A stretch of 37,297 nucleotides of DNA from Morganella morganii H1r (GCF_000633515.1 NZ_AYMP01000038.1:1-37297), one strand, 5' to 3'. Shown: positions 10,204 through 19,528, counted from the first letter of the stretch. Numbers and translations: made by a program. Notes: a model not told the origin generated them from the letters alone.

Positions 10204-10929
10204 TCAGCGGCAGCGGAACGGAACCCGGTCTGCCAGGGCGCTGGTATCGAATTGTTCCGGGAATGTTTTGTTGTGCTGAAAGAGTTTAAATCCTTCATTT
10301 TTGCCGCTGAAGTAGTGCAGCTCATTTCCGGTAATATGGAAACCACTGCCTTCACGCAGCGCCACAACAATCTCATCCGGATTAATGGCACAGAATTCCG
10401 CAATCCGCTCATCACGGGTTTCACCCATATGACCGCTGATGACCGCGTCAATATAGTGAGGGTTAATCTGAACAGGGAACAGCCCCAGAGACGGCATCAC
10501 CACGCAGTTACGTACCGGCATATCATTGGTGGTCCGGATGCTCGGCGTGGCAACATTACACCCGGCACTCCAGCCGATATACGGAATATTCCGTTCACGA
10601 ACCGCGCGCTGGATTGGCACAACCAGACCATTTTCATGCAGTAACTGATTCAGCAGCCAGGTATTTCCGCCGCTGACAAGAATACATTCCGCATTTTCGA
10701 CAGCCTGAACCGGGGAATCAAAATGTTCGATGCAGGTAACATCAATCCCCAGCGCTTCAGAGAGTTCACGGGCACGCTGATCGTGATCAGCGCGGATAAC
10801 CGCATAGGCAATCAGCACTGCAGAGCGGATCCCGCGGGTTTCTATCATTGTCCGGATGCGATCCTGTGCATAGCTGAGCCATTGCGGGTTACCGGAAAGT
10901 TTGCCGTTACTGAGTAAAAAAATGTCCAT
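10204..10929 (-). CDS. pepE: Alpha-aspartyl dipeptidase, peptidase E
   Basis: Serine peptidase of family S51 that cleaves N-terminal aspartyl dipeptides. The product has 241 residues from ATG 10929 (E. coli/Salmonella PepE 229). The nucleophile elbow is YIGWSAGCN, preceded by the strand ILVSGGNTWLL, and followed by RTTNDMP and INPHYIDA, all hallmarks of the family. An ATG two codons earlier (10935) is possible, but the AAGGG site (10942-10938) is spaced 8 bases from 10929 and only 2 from 10935, and the family begins M-x-(I/L)-x-LLSN. The C-terminus is a few residues longer than in E. coli. It is divergent from rfaH. Confidence 0.92.
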   Translation of the reverse strand: MDIFLLSNGKLSGNPQWLSYAQDRIRTMIETRGIRSAVLIAYAVIRADHDQRARELSEALGIDVTCIEHFDSPVQAVENAECILVSGGNTWLLNQLLHENGLVVPIQRAVRERNIPYIGWSAGCNVATPSIRTTNDMPVRNCVVMPSLGLFPVQINPHYIDAVISGHMGETRDERIAEFCAINPDEIVVALREGSGFHITGNELHYFSGKNEGFKLFQHNKTFPEQFDTSALADRVPFRCR

Positions 10930-11134
10930 CGACATTGCCCTTATTATTCTGTCATTATAAATATAGTAATTAGTTTATAACTCATTAAATGACATCATTC
11001 TACGGTAAAAAGCAAATCAAATAAGGGACTGAATTCACACTCATTTGTCTTAAATAGCCATTTGTTGCATTCATAGTAAAACAAATTTGTTATTATCAGG
11101 CTTTATATAAGCCCCGTTTGTGTTGGATAGCGTA
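10930..11134. promoter_or_regulatory. Divergent promoter region pepE / rfaH
   Basis: About 200 bp of A+T-rich DNA. For pepE a perfect TATAAT lies on the minus strand at 10959-10954 with no good -35. For rfaH, TTGCAT (11065-11070) and TGTTAT (11088-11093) are 17 bp apart. A palindrome AACAAATTTGTT spans 11080-11091, inside the rfaH spacer and -10. No named operator was recognised; promoter positions are tentative. Confidence 0.4.
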
Positions 11135-11626
11135 ATGAAGGATTGGTATTTATTGTACTGCAAACGCGGACAGCTTCCGCGGGCAATGGAACATTTGCGG
11201 CGGCAGCAGGTGGAATGCCTGACACCGATGGCGAACATTGAAAAAGTGGTTCGGGGCAAACGTGCGACAGTCAATGAGCCTCTGTTCCCGAATTACCTGT
11301 TTATCTCTTTTGATCCCGAAATTATTCATACAACCACGATTAACTCAACGCGCGGCGTCAATCATTTCGTCCGTTTCGGGCCGCTGCCTGCAGTTGTTCC
11401 CGCATCATTGATTGAAGAGCTGAAAAATGCCGAATGTATCAGTCTGTCGGAGCAAAATGTACCGCAGCCGGGAGATATTGTGGAAATCACTGAAGGGATG
11501 TTTAAAGGACTGGAAGCGATTTATCAGGAACCGGACGGCGATACCCGCTCAGTTTTGCTGCTGACACTGATCAGCAAAGAACTGACCAAAAAGGTGGACA
11601 ACACCAGCTTTATCCGGAAACGCTGA
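11135..11626 (+). CDS. rfaH: Transcription antiterminator RfaH
   Basis: NusG paralogue of 163 residues (E. coli 162) that is recruited to elongating RNA polymerase at ops elements and promotes long operons for LPS, capsule and similar surface structures. The N-terminal NGN domain (about 1-100) begins [14 protein letters not shown] and contains [17 protein letters not shown] and [18 protein letters not shown]. The C-terminal KOW domain (from about 115) contains [19 protein letters not shown]; in E. coli this domain changes fold on activation. ATG 11135 aligns with the family start; a GTG five codons upstream is also open. It converges on tatC with a shared terminator. Confidence 0.96.
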   Translation: MKDWYLLYCKRGQLPRAMEHLRRQQVECLTPMANIEKVVRGKRATVNEPLFPNYLFISFDPEIIHTTTINSTRGVNHFVRFGPLPAVVPASLIEELKNAECISLSEQNVPQPGDIVEITEGMFKGLEAIYQEPDGDTRSVLLLTLISKELTKKVDNTSFIRKR

Positions 11627-11650
11627 GTATTTTCCGCTTCCCGGAAACAA

Positions 11651-11679
11651 AAAAACCGCCTGTTGTTAAGGCGGTTTTT
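11651..11679. terminator. Bidirectional terminator between rfaH and tatC
   Basis: AAAAACCGCC (11651-11660) pairs perfectly with GGCGGTTTTT (11670-11679) around a 9-base loop. The A-run on the left and T-run on the right allow termination of both convergent transcripts. Confidence 0.9.
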
Positions 11680-11697
11680 ACCTGACGCAGTATCGCG

Positions 11698-12453
11698 TTA
11701 CTCTTCAGCTTCTTCATCCTGCGGTTGTTCTTTACTGCGCGGTACATAGAAACGGGCAAAGAACACACCGACTTCAAACAGCAGATACATCGGAATCGCC
11801 AGCAGTGTCTGCGAGAACACATCCGGTGGTGTCAGCAGCATCCCCACCACAAAAGCCCCGACCAGAATATACGGCCGCTTGTGCTTCAGTGAGGCAACGG
11901 TCGTCGCACCGCTCCAGCACAACAGAATAATGGCAATCGGCACCTCGAAGGAGATACCAAACGCCATAAACAGCGCCATGACAAAGCTGAGATAGTTATT
12001 AATATCTGTCGCAATGACCACATCCTGCGGAGCTGTCGAGGTAAAGAACCCGAACGCCAGCGGGAAGACAACAAAATACGCGAATGCCATCCCCATATAA
12101 AACAGCACAGTGCTGAAAAACAGCAGCGGCATTAATAACCGGCGTTCATGCTTATACAGTGCCGGTGCGATAAAAGCCCAGACCTGATACAGAATGTACG
12201 GTGCCGAAATAAAAATGGAAACCATAATGGTCAGCTTAATCGGCGCCAGGAACGGTGATGCAACATCCGTTGCGATCATGTTCGATCCCTGCGGCAGTTT
12301 GCTCACCAGCGGCGAGGATACCAGCTGATAGATATCATTTGAGAAATACGCCAGCGCAACAAACACAACAAAGACTGCAATCAGGCTGTTGAGAATGCGT
12401 TTTCGTAATTCGATTAAATGAGTGATCAGCGGTTGTGTGTCTTCAACAGCCAT
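11698..12453 (-). CDS. tatC: Sec-independent protein translocase TatC
   Basis: Polytopic inner-membrane protein of 251 residues (E. coli 258) with six transmembrane segments; it is the twin-arginine signal-peptide receptor. The two glutamates of the signal-binding patch are in place: E15 in THLIELRKR and E103 in [28 protein letters not shown] near residue 200 is a conserved loop and helix. It lies 22 bp after tatB in a tatA-tatB-tatC operon. tatD, which follows tatC in E. coli, is absent; the convergent terminator and rfaH come instead. Confidence 0.97.
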   Translation of the reverse strand: MAVEDTQPLITHLIELRKRILNSLIAVFVVFVALAYFSNDIYQLVSSPLVSKLPQGSNMIATDVASPFLAPIKLTIMVSIFISAPYILYQVWAFIAPALYKHERRLLMPLLFFSTVLFYMGMAFAYFVVFPLAFGFFTSTAPQDVVIATDINNYLSFVMALFMAFGISFEVPIAIILLCWSGATTVASLKHKRPYILVGAFVVGMLLTPPDVFSQTLLAIPMYLLFEVGVFFARFYVPRSKEQPQDEEAEE

Positions 12454-12475
12454 AACGTACTTTTACCGTAATCTA

Positions 12476-13006
12476 TTAGTGTTTCTGTGAATCTGATGCC
12501 GCAGAGGTGACCGGTGACGGTGCAGGTTCTGTATCACTGACTTCGGGTGACGGACGGGCCGGGATTTCTTCTGCAGCAACCGGGGATGGTGCTGCCGGAG
12601 CCGGATTTTCCGCCGCCGGAGAACCGGCTGATGCCGGGCGGGCAGACGGGATGTCAAGTTCCTGATCAGCCAGTGCTTCCGGATCGAGCTGCTTTTTCAG
12701 TGTATCCGCCGGTTCCTGATAAGAGCGGCGTAATGTATCAGCGGCTTCTTTCAGTTCATCCATCGACGCCTTCAATTCAGGTGAAATCGCTTTACCGGCC
12801 TGCTCTTCCATCTTTTTCAGGTTATCCTGCAACTCCTGAAGTTTGAGTTCCTGGGTCAGCTCATTCTGCACATTGGCAGCCATTGAACGCATCACACGGA
12901 TCCAGCCGGCTACTGTCTTCACAGCAACCGGAAGGCGTTCAGGCCCCAGAACCACAAGTCCGATAACCAATACTAAGATCAGTTCACCAAAACCGATGTC
13001 AAACAC
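12476..13006 (-). CDS. tatB: Sec-independent protein translocase TatB
   Basis: Single-span membrane protein of 176 residues (E. coli 171) that with TatC forms the Tat substrate-binding complex. The N-terminal helix [19 protein letters not shown] is followed by the conserved LGPERLPV with the hinge proline, then an amphipathic helix ([14 protein letters not shown]). The region after about residue 110 is a low-complexity Ala/Pro/Ser tail, typical of TatB but divergent in sequence. The start is GTG, as in E. coli tatB, and it follows the tatA stop by three bases. Confidence 0.96.
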   Translation of the reverse strand: MFDIGFGELILVLVIGLVVLGPERLPVAVKTVAGWIRVMRSMAANVQNELTQELKLQELQDNLKKMEEQAGKAISPELKASMDELKEAADTLRRSYQEPADTLKKQLDPEALADQELDIPSARPASAGSPAAENPAPAAPSPVAAEEIPARPSPEVSDTEPAPSPVTSAASDSQKH

Positions 13007-13009
13007 GGG

Positions 13010-13270
13010 TTATACCTGCTCTTTGTTTTTATTCTCTGGCTGCTCAGCTGAATCAGCTTTCTTTTCTGCGATATTTTTTTGTTCAAAATCCGCATCTTTT
13101 CCAGCTGTTGTTGTATCTGCTTTGTTCTGATCGTCATCACCGATGGCTTTTTTAAAGCCTTTGATAGATGCGCCTAAATCAGATCCCAGGGTACGGAGTT
13201 TATTTGTCCCGAACAGGAGTACAACAATCACAGCAATAATTAACAATTGCCAAATATTAATACCGGCCAT
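13010..13270 (-). CDS. tatA: Sec-independent protein translocase TatA
   Basis: Pore- or membrane-thinning component of the Tat system, 86 residues (E. coli 89). The short N-terminal membrane helix [20 protein letters not shown] includes the FGT hinge and continues into an amphipathic helix ([20 protein letters not shown]) with an acidic patch. The charged tail ends KEQV as in E. coli TatA. First gene of tatABC; ubiB ends 105 bp upstream on the same strand, as in E. coli. Confidence 0.97.
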   Translation of the reverse strand: MAGINIWQLLIIAVIVVLLFGTNKLRTLGSDLGASIKGFKKAIGDDDQNKADTTTAGKDADFEQKNIAEKKADSAEQPENKNKEQV

Positions 13271-13375
13271 TAGTTTTACCTCAAATTGATATGGACCTAC
13301 TTACTTCATTATATACAACCACAGCCGTATACGGAAATACACAACATCGGCTGAAACCTTGCTTTAACTCAATCT

Positions 13376-15013
13376 TTACTTCATTTTACCGGATTGCCAC
13401 CATCCCGTTACCCAGGTGAGACCACCAAAAAACATCAGAACCCATGGTGCAACAGGTGCACCGGCCAGATAGAACAGCCCGGCGCAGATAAACAATGTCG
13501 CGCCGATACCCAGTGCAAAATTCGCTTTCCGCTGAGCGGCCTGCTGCTGTTTCATCTGCTCTGCCAGCCGATCAACACCGGACTGCAGGCGGCGCTGCTG
13601 CTTAAGACTGTCATACACCAGTTCCGGTAATTCCGGTAGCTTTTCTGCCCAGAACGGTGCTTTTTCTTTAATGTTGCGGATCACGGCTTTCACGCCAATC
13701 TGGCTTTTCAGCCACGACTCCAGGAACGGTTTCGCGGTTTTCCACAGATCCAGCTGCGGATAGAGCTGACGCCCGAGCCCTTCAACATACAGCAGGGTTT
13801 TCTGTAATAAAACCAACTGCGGCTGTACTTCCATATTAAAGCGCCGGGCAGTATTAAACAGATTCAGCAGCACATGGCCGAAAGAGATTTCTGCCAGCGG
13901 TTTTTCAAAAATCGGTTCACATACCGTACGGATAGCAAATTCAAAATCTTCCACATTAGTATCCGGCGGCACCCAGCCGGAATCCACATGAAGCTCGGCC
14001 ACTTTGCGGTAATCACGGTTAAAGAAGGCAATAAAGTTTTCCGCAAGATAGCGCTTATCTTCTTTATTCAGTGAACCGACAATACCGCAGTCGATACCGA
14101 TATACTGAGGATCGTCAGGATGCTCACGGCTGACAAAAATATTGCCCGGATGCATATCCGCATGGAAGAAACTGTCGCGGAAAACCTGAGTGAAGAAGAC
14201 CTGAACGCCACGCTCGGCTAACAGCTTCATATTAGTGCCCTGCTCATGCAGAGCCGCAATATCGGAAACCGGAATACCGTAGATCCGCTCCATGATCAGC
14301 ACATTTTCGCGGCAGAGATCCGGATAAACCTCCGGCACATAGAGCATCGGGCTGTTTTCAAAATTACGCCGCAACTGAATGGCATTAGCCGCTTCGCGTT
14401 GCAGATTCAGCTCATCCAGCAGTGTTTTCTCATACTCGCGCACGACCTCTTTCGGCCGCAGACGTCTGCCGTCCGGTAACAGGGGAACCATATCAGCCAG
14501 GCGGTACATCAGGCGGATATCAGCCTGGATCACCGGCAAAATATCCGGACGGATCACTTTCAGTACCACCGCCTGTCCGTTTTCTTTCAGAACCGCAGTG
14601 TGCACCTGGGCAATCGAGGCGGATGCCAGCGGTGTGATATCAAAATCATCAAACCAGGTTTCCACCGGCCCTTCCAGGGCATCCTCAATGGTTTTCTTTG
14701 CCAGATTGCCGTCAAATGATGAAACGCGATCCTGCAACAGCGCCAGCTGATCAGCAATGGCCGGCGGGAACAGATCCCGGCGGGTGGAAAGCATCTGCCC
14801 GAACTTTATCCATACCGGCCCCAGCTCCTGAAGCGCCAGACGCAGACGCTCACCCAGCACTTTATCTTTATGCTTGTTCGGCATCCAGAACAGTGAACGC
14901 CGCCAGAGACGTATCGCCCAGCTCAGGCGGTTTTTGGGGATCAGCTCATCCAGCCCGTAGTTCAGGAGAGTGCGGATGATAAAATAGAGGCGTTTTATTT
15001 CACTCGGTCTCAT
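13376..15013 (-). CDS. ubiB: Ubiquinone biosynthesis protein UbiB (atypical kinase/ATPase)
   Basis: ABC1/ADCK-family protein of 545 residues (E. coli 546) needed for ubiquinone synthesis, with ATPase rather than clear kinase activity in the family. Motifs: the family KxGQ signature in [16 protein letters not shown], the alanine-rich nucleotide loop [11 protein letters not shown], catalytic [10 protein letters not shown] and metal-binding GIDCGIVG. Two hydrophobic helices at the C-terminus (about 500-540) anchor it to the inner membrane. The frame extends 47 codons upstream into ubiJ, but [13 protein letters not shown] (ATG 15013) is the family start. It overlaps the end of ubiJ by 14 bp. Confidence 0.96.
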   Translation of the reverse strand: MRPSEIKRLYFIIRTLLNYGLDELIPKNRLSWAIRLWRRSLFWMPNKHKDKVLGERLRLALQELGPVWIKFGQMLSTRRDLFPPAIADQLALLQDRVSSFDGNLAKKTIEDALEGPVETWFDDFDITPLASASIAQVHTAVLKENGQAVVLKVIRPDILPVIQADIRLMYRLADMVPLLPDGRRLRPKEVVREYEKTLLDELNLQREAANAIQLRRNFENSPMLYVPEVYPDLCRENVLIMERIYGIPVSDIAALHEQGTNMKLLAERGVQVFFTQVFRDSFFHADMHPGNIFVSREHPDDPQYIGIDCGIVGSLNKEDKRYLAENFIAFFNRDYRKVAELHVDSGWVPPDTNVEDFEFAIRTVCEPIFEKPLAEISFGHVLLNLFNTARRFNMEVQPQLVLLQKTLLYVEGLGRQLYPQLDLWKTAKPFLESWLKSQIGVKAVIRNIKEKAPFWAEKLPELPELVYDSLKQQRRLQSGVDRLAEQMKQQQAAQRKANFALGIGATLFICAGLFYLAGAPVAPWVLMFFGGLTWVTGWWQSGKMK

Positions 15014-15674
15014 ACCCGCTTCCTGTTCTTTTTTCCAGACGGGCAAGGCGCGCCTCAAGTTCATCTGCGGTTTGTGCAGCATCCGCAACTTCATCACAGA
15101 AATGAGCGGCTTCCAGTGCAGAAGGAGCAAGCGCCCACTCACGGGTGACCGCACCGGTCAGATACTCCTGCTGACGGCATACCGTACGACGGATAAACTG
15201 CCCGCCTTTTACGGCAATCTGAGTCAGGGTCTGCGCGGCAATATCACCGGTATACGGCGCCAGATAATGTGCCGGATCCCATTCCGCCATATCCAGCAGC
15301 GCTGAAAAGTGCTGAATGACCTGCATATCGCCGTCAATAATGACATCACCCTGCCGGATAAGGGCGGAAAGCTGTTGTTTGTCTTTCAGTTTCAGCAGAG
15401 TGAGAAAACGGGTTTGCAGCACACAGTCCGCCGGGTCTTCCCAGCGGGAAATCACATCCAGCTGTTTTTCACTGAAAATCAGCGTGAACTGCATATCCGG
15501 TTCTGTCAGCCGCAGCGTCAGTGTTTTTCCGGTCAGACGGGCGCGGGCCGGTTTCAGTACACTTTCGCTGTACAGCAGCCGGTTGAGCACCGTTTCCAGA
15601 AATCCGGCAACCACAGGATAAAGAGCCTGCGGACTGACAGGAGACGGGATATTTTCTGCAAACGTATCAGACAT
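15000..15674 (-). CDS. ubiJ: Ubiquinone biosynthesis accessory factor UbiJ
   Basis: Accessory factor of 224 residues (E. coli 201) with an SCP2 lipid-binding domain (about 30-140) that with UbiK organises the soluble Ubi complex handling hydrophobic intermediates. Recognisable stretches are [10 protein letters not shown], the block [20 protein letters not shown] and [12 protein letters not shown]. The C-terminal end [22 protein letters not shown] is a predicted coiled coil. ATG 15674 starts one base after the ubiE stop, so it is coupled; the N-terminus is about 20 residues longer than in E. coli. The 3' end overlaps ubiB. Confidence 0.93.
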   Translation of the reverse strand: MSDTFAENIPSPVSPQALYPVVAGFLETVLNRLLYSESVLKPARARLTGKTLTLRLTEPDMQFTLIFSEKQLDVISRWEDPADCVLQTRFLTLLKLKDKQQLSALIRQGDVIIDGDMQVIQHFSALLDMAEWDPAHYLAPYTGDIAAQTLTQIAVKGGQFIRRTVCRQQEYLTGAVTREWALAPSALEAAHFCDEVADAAQTADELEARLARLEKRTGSGYETE

Positions 15675-15675
15675 A

Positions 15676-16431
15676 TCAGAATTTGAACCCTTTATGCAGT
15701 GCCACAATACCGCCGGTCATGTTGGTGTAGGAGACATGCTCAAAGCCGGCATTTTCCATCATGCCTTTCAGGGTTTCCTGATCCGGATGCATGCGGATGG
15801 ATTCGGCAAGATAGCGGTAGCTGTCCGCGTCATTCACAACCGCCTGCCCGATACGCGGCAGCACGTGGAAGGAGTATGCGTCATATACTTTACTCAGCGG
15901 TTCAATCACCGGTTTGGAGAATTCCAGCACCAGCAGACGACCGCCCGGTTTTAACACACGAAACATGGAGCGGAGTGCTTTGTCTTTATCAGTGACATTA
16001 CGCAGCCCGAAAGAGATGATGATGCAGTTGAAGTAATCATCCGGGAACGGCAGTTCTTCGGCGTTCGCCTGAACATAATTCACATTGCCGACAACCCCGT
16101 GGTTACGCAGCTTTTCCCGGCCCATTTTCAGCATGGAGTCGTTAATATCCGCAAGGATCACCTGCCCGTTTTCACCGACCATACGGGAGAATTTTGCGGT
16201 AAAATCACCGGTTCCCCCGGCAAGATCCAGCACCCGCTGACCACGACGGACACCACTGGCATCAATAGTAAAACGTTTCCAGACACGATGGATGCCGAAA
16301 GACATCAGGTCATTCATCAGATCGTATTTTGCGGCAACAGAATGAAAGACGTTTGCCACCATACCTGCTTTTTCGTTTCTGTTAACAGTGCGAAAACCAA
16401 AATCGATTGTATCCCGGGATTGCTCTTCCAT
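15676..16431 (-). CDS. ubiE: Ubiquinone/menaquinone C-methyltransferase UbiE
   Basis: SAM-dependent methyltransferase of 251 residues, identical in length to E. coli UbiE. It methylates the demethylmenaquinol and 2-polyprenyl-6-methoxybenzoquinol rings. The SAM-binding motif I is [14 protein letters not shown] (about 67-80); further landmarks are [29 protein letters not shown] and [20 protein letters not shown] 16431 is chosen because it aligns with the family; ten further upstream codons are open. It heads the ubiE-ubiJ-ubiB group and lies 60 bp after rmuC on the same strand. Confidence 0.96.
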   Translation of the reverse strand: MEEQSRDTIDFGFRTVNRNEKAGMVANVFHSVAAKYDLMNDLMSFGIHRVWKRFTIDASGVRRGQRVLDLAGGTGDFTAKFSRMVGENGQVILADINDSMLKMGREKLRNHGVVGNVNYVQANAEELPFPDDYFNCIIISFGLRNVTDKDKALRSMFRVLKPGGRLLVLEFSKPVIEPLSKVYDAYSFHVLPRIGQAVVNDADSYRYLAESIRMHPDQETLKGMMENAGFEHVSYTNMTGGIVALHKGFKF

Positions 16432-16491
16432 TCTCTTCTTGCCTGTTTTGCCTGTGTGCATGAATTAGTGATCGGAAAAGTGTATCAGCCT

Positions 16492-17916
16492 TTACCGCAA
16501 AACCCTATGCCCATTGTGTTGTTCTGCGAAATTAGCCGGAACCTCCGGCAGTTCATCCGCGCCGGTATCTTGTTGTTCACTGAGGCGGGCTTTCTGTACC
16601 AGAATTTCATCCAGCGGGCGCTTTACCTCAACCCCCAGTTCACGGAAACCTTCTGCCTGTGACAGCAGATTTCCCCGGCCGGTGGTCAGTTTTTTCATCG
16701 CCCCGTGGTATGTGCTCTGGGCTTTATCCAGCGCCTGGCCGATACCGTCCATTTCCTCGGTAAACAGGCGAAGCTTGTCATAGAGACGGGCAGCCCGCTG
16801 TGCGATCGCCTGACTGTTTTCATGCTGATGTTCATAACGCCAGAGGTTGGCGATTGTCCGCAGTGCCACCAGCAGTGTTGACGGGCTGACCAGCATGATA
16901 TTGCTTCTGAGGGCTTCATCCAGTAAGACACTTTCCTGCCCGACTGCCGCCAGAAATGCCGGCTCGACCGGGATAAACATCAGCACATAATCCAGTGAGT
17001 TAATCCCGCTGAGATCCTGGTATTCTTTGCGGCTCAGACCCCGGATGTGCTGACGCACAGAGTTGATGTGTTCCGTCAGTGCCGTCTGCCGGGCTTCCGG
17101 GGTGTCACTGTTGAAGTAACGCTCGTAGGCTACCAGCGATACTTTGGCGTCCACAATCACCTGCTTGTTCTGTGGCAGGTAAATCACCACATCCGGCTGA
17201 TAACGGCTTTGCTGTTCATTTTTCAGGCTGACCTGGGTGGCGAATTCATGGCCCTCGCGCAGACCGGAGGCCTCTAGGATACGGGCAAGAATGGTTTCCC
17301 CCCAGTTACCCTGCATTTTATTGTCACCTTTCAGAGCATTGGTGAGGTTGACCGCTTCCTGCGCCATCCGCAGATTAAGCTGTTGCAGGCGCTGAATTTC
17401 ATGTGTCAGAGTGTGGCGTTCACGGCTTTCCTGGCTGTAACTTTCCTGAACCTGCCGGTTAAAGTTATCCAGCTGTTCACGGAAGGGACGCAGCAGCATG
17501 GACAGACTCTGGCGGTTGAGTTCATCTGTCCGGCGGCCGCTCTGTTCAAAAATACGGGCGGCCAGGTTTTCAAACTGAGTATTCAGGCGCTGCTCACTGT
17601 TAAGCAGCAACCGCTGTTTTTCTTCAGCAGCCAGGCGGCTTTCTTCCAGCCGGGTGGTCAGCTCACGGATTTCCGCTTCCTGCTGTGCGCTGATATGACG
17701 GGCATTTTCCAGTGATTGTTCACTCTGCTCTCTGGCCTGCTGCCAGTACGCAGCCTGGCGCCGGGTTTCATCCAGCAGAGCCAGTTGCGCAATATTGTCC
17801 TGTAACAGCCGGTTTTTGTCCGTCAGCCGCTGTTGCAGGCTGAACCAGACCACACCGCCGCCCAGCAGAATTCCGCTCAGAATGCCGATAAAACCATAAA
17901 GCCACTGAATATCCAC
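16492..17916 (-). CDS. rmuC: DNA recombination protein RmuC homologue
   Basis: 474-residue protein (E. coli RmuC 475). Loss of rmuC alters inversion at short inverted repeats; a PD-(D/E)XK nuclease-type core is predicted for the family. A single N-terminal membrane helix (about 5-25) is followed by a long coiled coil (about 30-190). The conserved core contains GDNKMQGNWGE, ASGLREGHEF, QPDVVIYLPQ and VIVDAKVSLVAYERYF (the D and K of the nuclease motif), then LVALRTIANLWRYEHQ. The start is GTG at 17916 with AGGAG nine bases upstream. A LexA-like box lies about 50 bp upstream. Confidence 0.93.
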   Translation of the reverse strand: MDIQWLYGFIGILSGILLGGGVVWFSLQQRLTDKNRLLQDNIAQLALLDETRRQAAYWQQAREQSEQSLENARHISAQQEAEIRELTTRLEESRLAAEEKQRLLLNSEQRLNTQFENLAARIFEQSGRRTDELNRQSLSMLLRPFREQLDNFNRQVQESYSQESRERHTLTHEIQRLQQLNLRMAQEAVNLTNALKGDNKMQGNWGETILARILEASGLREGHEFATQVSLKNEQQSRYQPDVVIYLPQNKQVIVDAKVSLVAYERYFNSDTPEARQTALTEHINSVRQHIRGLSRKEYQDLSGINSLDYVLMFIPVEPAFLAAVGQESVLLDEALRSNIMLVSPSTLLVALRTIANLWRYEHQHENSQAIAQRAARLYDKLRLFTEEMDGIGQALDKAQSTYHGAMKKLTTGRGNLLSQAEGFRELGVEVKRPLDEILVQKARLSEQQDTGADELPEVPANFAEQHNGHRVLR

Positions 17917-17964
17917 GATGGCCGTCTCCTCCGCGAGTCACTTACGCCGCTTACGGTAAAATAG

Positions 17965-17984
17965 CACTGTACAGATGTCCACTG
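17965..17984 (-). promoter_or_regulatory. Probable LexA box upstream of rmuC
   Basis: On the minus strand the core reads GTGGACATCTGTACAG, matching the E. coli rmuC (yigN) SOS box CTGGACGTTTGTACAG except for the first base and two inner bases. It has the CTG-N10-CAG geometry with one arm degenerate (GTG). Position, about 50 bp before the GTG start, fits repression. In E. coli, yigN was listed among LexA-controlled genes. Confidence 0.6.
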
Positions 17985-18054
17985 TCTTTTTGCTGTCCGC
18001 CGTTTTTTTCGGCGCGTCACGCAAAATTCAATGTAATCCGGTGAAAATGCGGTG

Positions 18055-18588
18055 CTATCCGCCCATCAGTCCGGCCATCCATTTCAGCCCGAACGCGCCG
18101 GGAGCCAGCAGGCCGAATGCCCAGATCACGGCAGAGGACAGGTTCGCCAGCTGAAAGTGACGCTGCGGCATCGCGCAGATCCCGGCCACCAGCGGTACCA
18201 CGGCGCGGAACGGTCCGAAGAAGCGCCCGAAAAATACCCCCCATATTCCCCATTTTTCAAAAAACTGATGCCCTCTGACCAGGGTTTGCGGGGAGCGTGA
18301 AATCGGCCACATATGACGGACATTGTCCTTGTAGTAGTAGCCGATGTAATAGGAGATCCAGTCGCCGGCAAAGCCACCGGTGGCCGCCGCGAGGAAAACC
18401 GGCATAAAATTCAGCCCGCCTTCCCCGATCAGCGCCCCGACCCCGAGCAGAATCACCGTTGCCGGGAACAACAGGGAAAGAAATGCGAGAGATTCACCGA
18501 ATGCCAGCACGAAAACAATCGGCAATGCCCAGAACTCATGTTCACGGACAAATGCGGTGACGGTGGTAATAATATCTGCCGGTGCCAG
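18055..18588 (-). CDS. DedA-family membrane protein
   Basis: DedA/SNARE-associated family protein with about four hydrophobic segments, 177 residues from the chosen start. Members act in envelope homeostasis, and some are lipid (undecaprenyl phosphate or aminophospholipid) transporters. Motifs: FGESLAFLSLLFPATVIL, the reentrant-loop motif GDWISYYIGYYY, and FFGRFFGPFRAVVPLVAG with the arginine and FGPxR hallmark of DedA. No ATG, GTG or TTG lies upstream of a TTG at 18525, which would remove the first 21 residues including a predicted N-terminal helix. CTG at 18588 has AAGGGG just upstream and gives the expected N-terminus LAPADIITTVTAFVREHEFW, so a CTG start is inferred. It follows the phosphatase gene by 23 bp. 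Confidence 0.8.
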   Translation of the reverse strand: MAPADIITTVTAFVREHEFWALPIVFVLAFGESLAFLSLLFPATVILLGVGALIGEGGLNFMPVFLAAATGGFAGDWISYYIGYYYKDNVRHMWPISRSPQTLVRGHQFFEKWGIWGVFFGRFFGPFRAVVPLVAGICAMPQRHFQLANLSSAVIWAFGLLAPGAFGLKWMAGLMGG

Positions 18589-18611
18589 AGAATCCCCCTT
18601 ACTGTCTGAGT

Positions 18612-19394
18612 TTACTCAAGGAAATGGTTACGGATTTTGTCGCGGACTGCTGTTGTCAGCCCGATATCTTTCGCCAGCCAGGTATCAATACTGCCATAAT
18701 GCGAGTGAATGCTTTTCAGTGCGGTATTCAGAAAATCAGGCTGTACGGAGTACACATAGGCGAATTTCTCCACCACCGCTTCCGGCATATTTTTCGCGTG
18801 CTCTGCCAGCAGTTCATGGCGGTACGGCGCCAGCGTGTCATTGGTCAGCAGGTAATCTTCCATCACCATATCGGTATCCGCGCCAAGTGCAAACAGCACC
18901 AGTGCCGACCCCACACCGGTCCGGTCTTTGCCGACCGCACAGTGCTGCACAATGCCGCCTTTTTCCGGGTTGCGCAGCATATCACCGAGTGCATGATACG
19001 CCGGGTTGCCCAGCGGCAGCAGTTCATAGAGGCGCAGCATAAAGGCTTTCGGATCAAACTCCGTCAGTGCTTCATTGCCGAGCTTCTCAAGGTTTGCATC
19101 CACTTCCTTTGACATCGGATTTGCCGGTGCGTTCGTGTACAGCGCACCATTCCACAGGCGATCCGGTTTATCCGCAATTTCGCCGCTGTCGCGGTAATCC
19201 AGGATCTGAAACAGATTCTGCGCGGTCAGCCGGGTTAAGTCGTTGTCGCTCAGGCGATCCAGCGCCCCGGCACGGAACAGCAGGCCGGGTTTGATTTTAC
19301 TGCCGTCCGGCAGCACTTTGTTTCCCAGGTCCCGGAAATTGATCCCGCCGTCGAGCGGCAGTACGGAAGGATGCGGTAATGTCTGTCTGGTCAT
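18612..19394 (-). CDS. Tyrosine-protein phosphatase (DSP/PTP3-type)
   Basis: 260-residue protein of the Y_phosphatase3 family, a bacterial dual-specificity/phosphoinositide-type phosphatase. The N-terminus has the family signature LDGGINFRDLG followed by LFRAGALDRLSDND. The catalytic P-loop is HCAVGKDRTG (about 150-159), of the C-x2-GKDRTG type seen in enzymes that act on phosphotyrosine and phosphoinositides. No signal peptide is seen, so it is probably cytosolic. Start ATG 19394 has AGAGGT upstream. It precedes the DedA gene by 23 bp, so the two probably share a transcript; the substrate is unknown. Confidence 0.85.
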   Translation of the reverse strand: MTRQTLPHPSVLPLDGGINFRDLGNKVLPDGSKIKPGLLFRAGALDRLSDNDLTRLTAQNLFQILDYRDSGEIADKPDRLWNGALYTNAPANPMSKEVDANLEKLGNEALTEFDPKAFMLRLYELLPLGNPAYHALGDMLRNPEKGGIVQHCAVGKDRTGVGSALVLFALGADTDMVMEDYLLTNDTLAPYRHELLAEHAKNMPEAVVEKFAYVYSVQPDFLNTALKSIHSHYGSIDTWLAKDIGLTTAVRDKIRNHFLE

Positions 19395-19437
19395 TGATAC
19401 CTCTTTATCATTATTATCAGTATGTTCGGCACGATCA

Positions 19438-19454
19438 CTGTATCAGATATACAG
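19438..19454. promoter_or_regulatory. Inverted repeat upstream of phosphatase-dedA operon
   Basis: CTGTAT-CAGAT-ATACAG is a perfect six-base inverted repeat with a 5-base spacer in the putative promoter region of the phosphatase gene. It resembles a LexA box but is one base too wide (CTG-N11-CAG). The binding protein is unknown. Confidence 0.4.
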
Positions 19455-19465
19455 AATGAATGATT

Positions 19466-19507
19466 AAAAAAAAAGCCGCACCACCGGAAAACCCGGCGAT
19501 ACGGCTT
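19466..19507 (-). terminator. Intrinsic terminator of udp
   Basis: Reading leftward from udp, outer stem GCCG/CGGC and an inner CCGG/CCGG stem are followed by nine T residues (complement of the A-run 19466-19474). It ends 21 bp after the udp stop. Confidence 0.85.
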
Positions 19508-19528
19508 GATTCATGAAACCGGTAACGA

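Noticed and set aside
17994-18014. Terminator between the DedA gene and rmuC
   Set aside because: CGCCG-AAAAAAA-CGGCG (minus strand) folds but has no T-run after it, so termination is doubtful.
18055-18525. DedA protein starting at TTG 18525
   Set aside because: It removes the expected N-terminal helix and has no ribosome site; CTG 18588 with AAGGGG fits better.
19435-19457. LexA box upstream of the phosphatase gene
   Set aside because: The arms are CTG-N11-CAG, one base wider than the required CTG-N10-CAG, so it is listed only as an unassigned inverted repeat.
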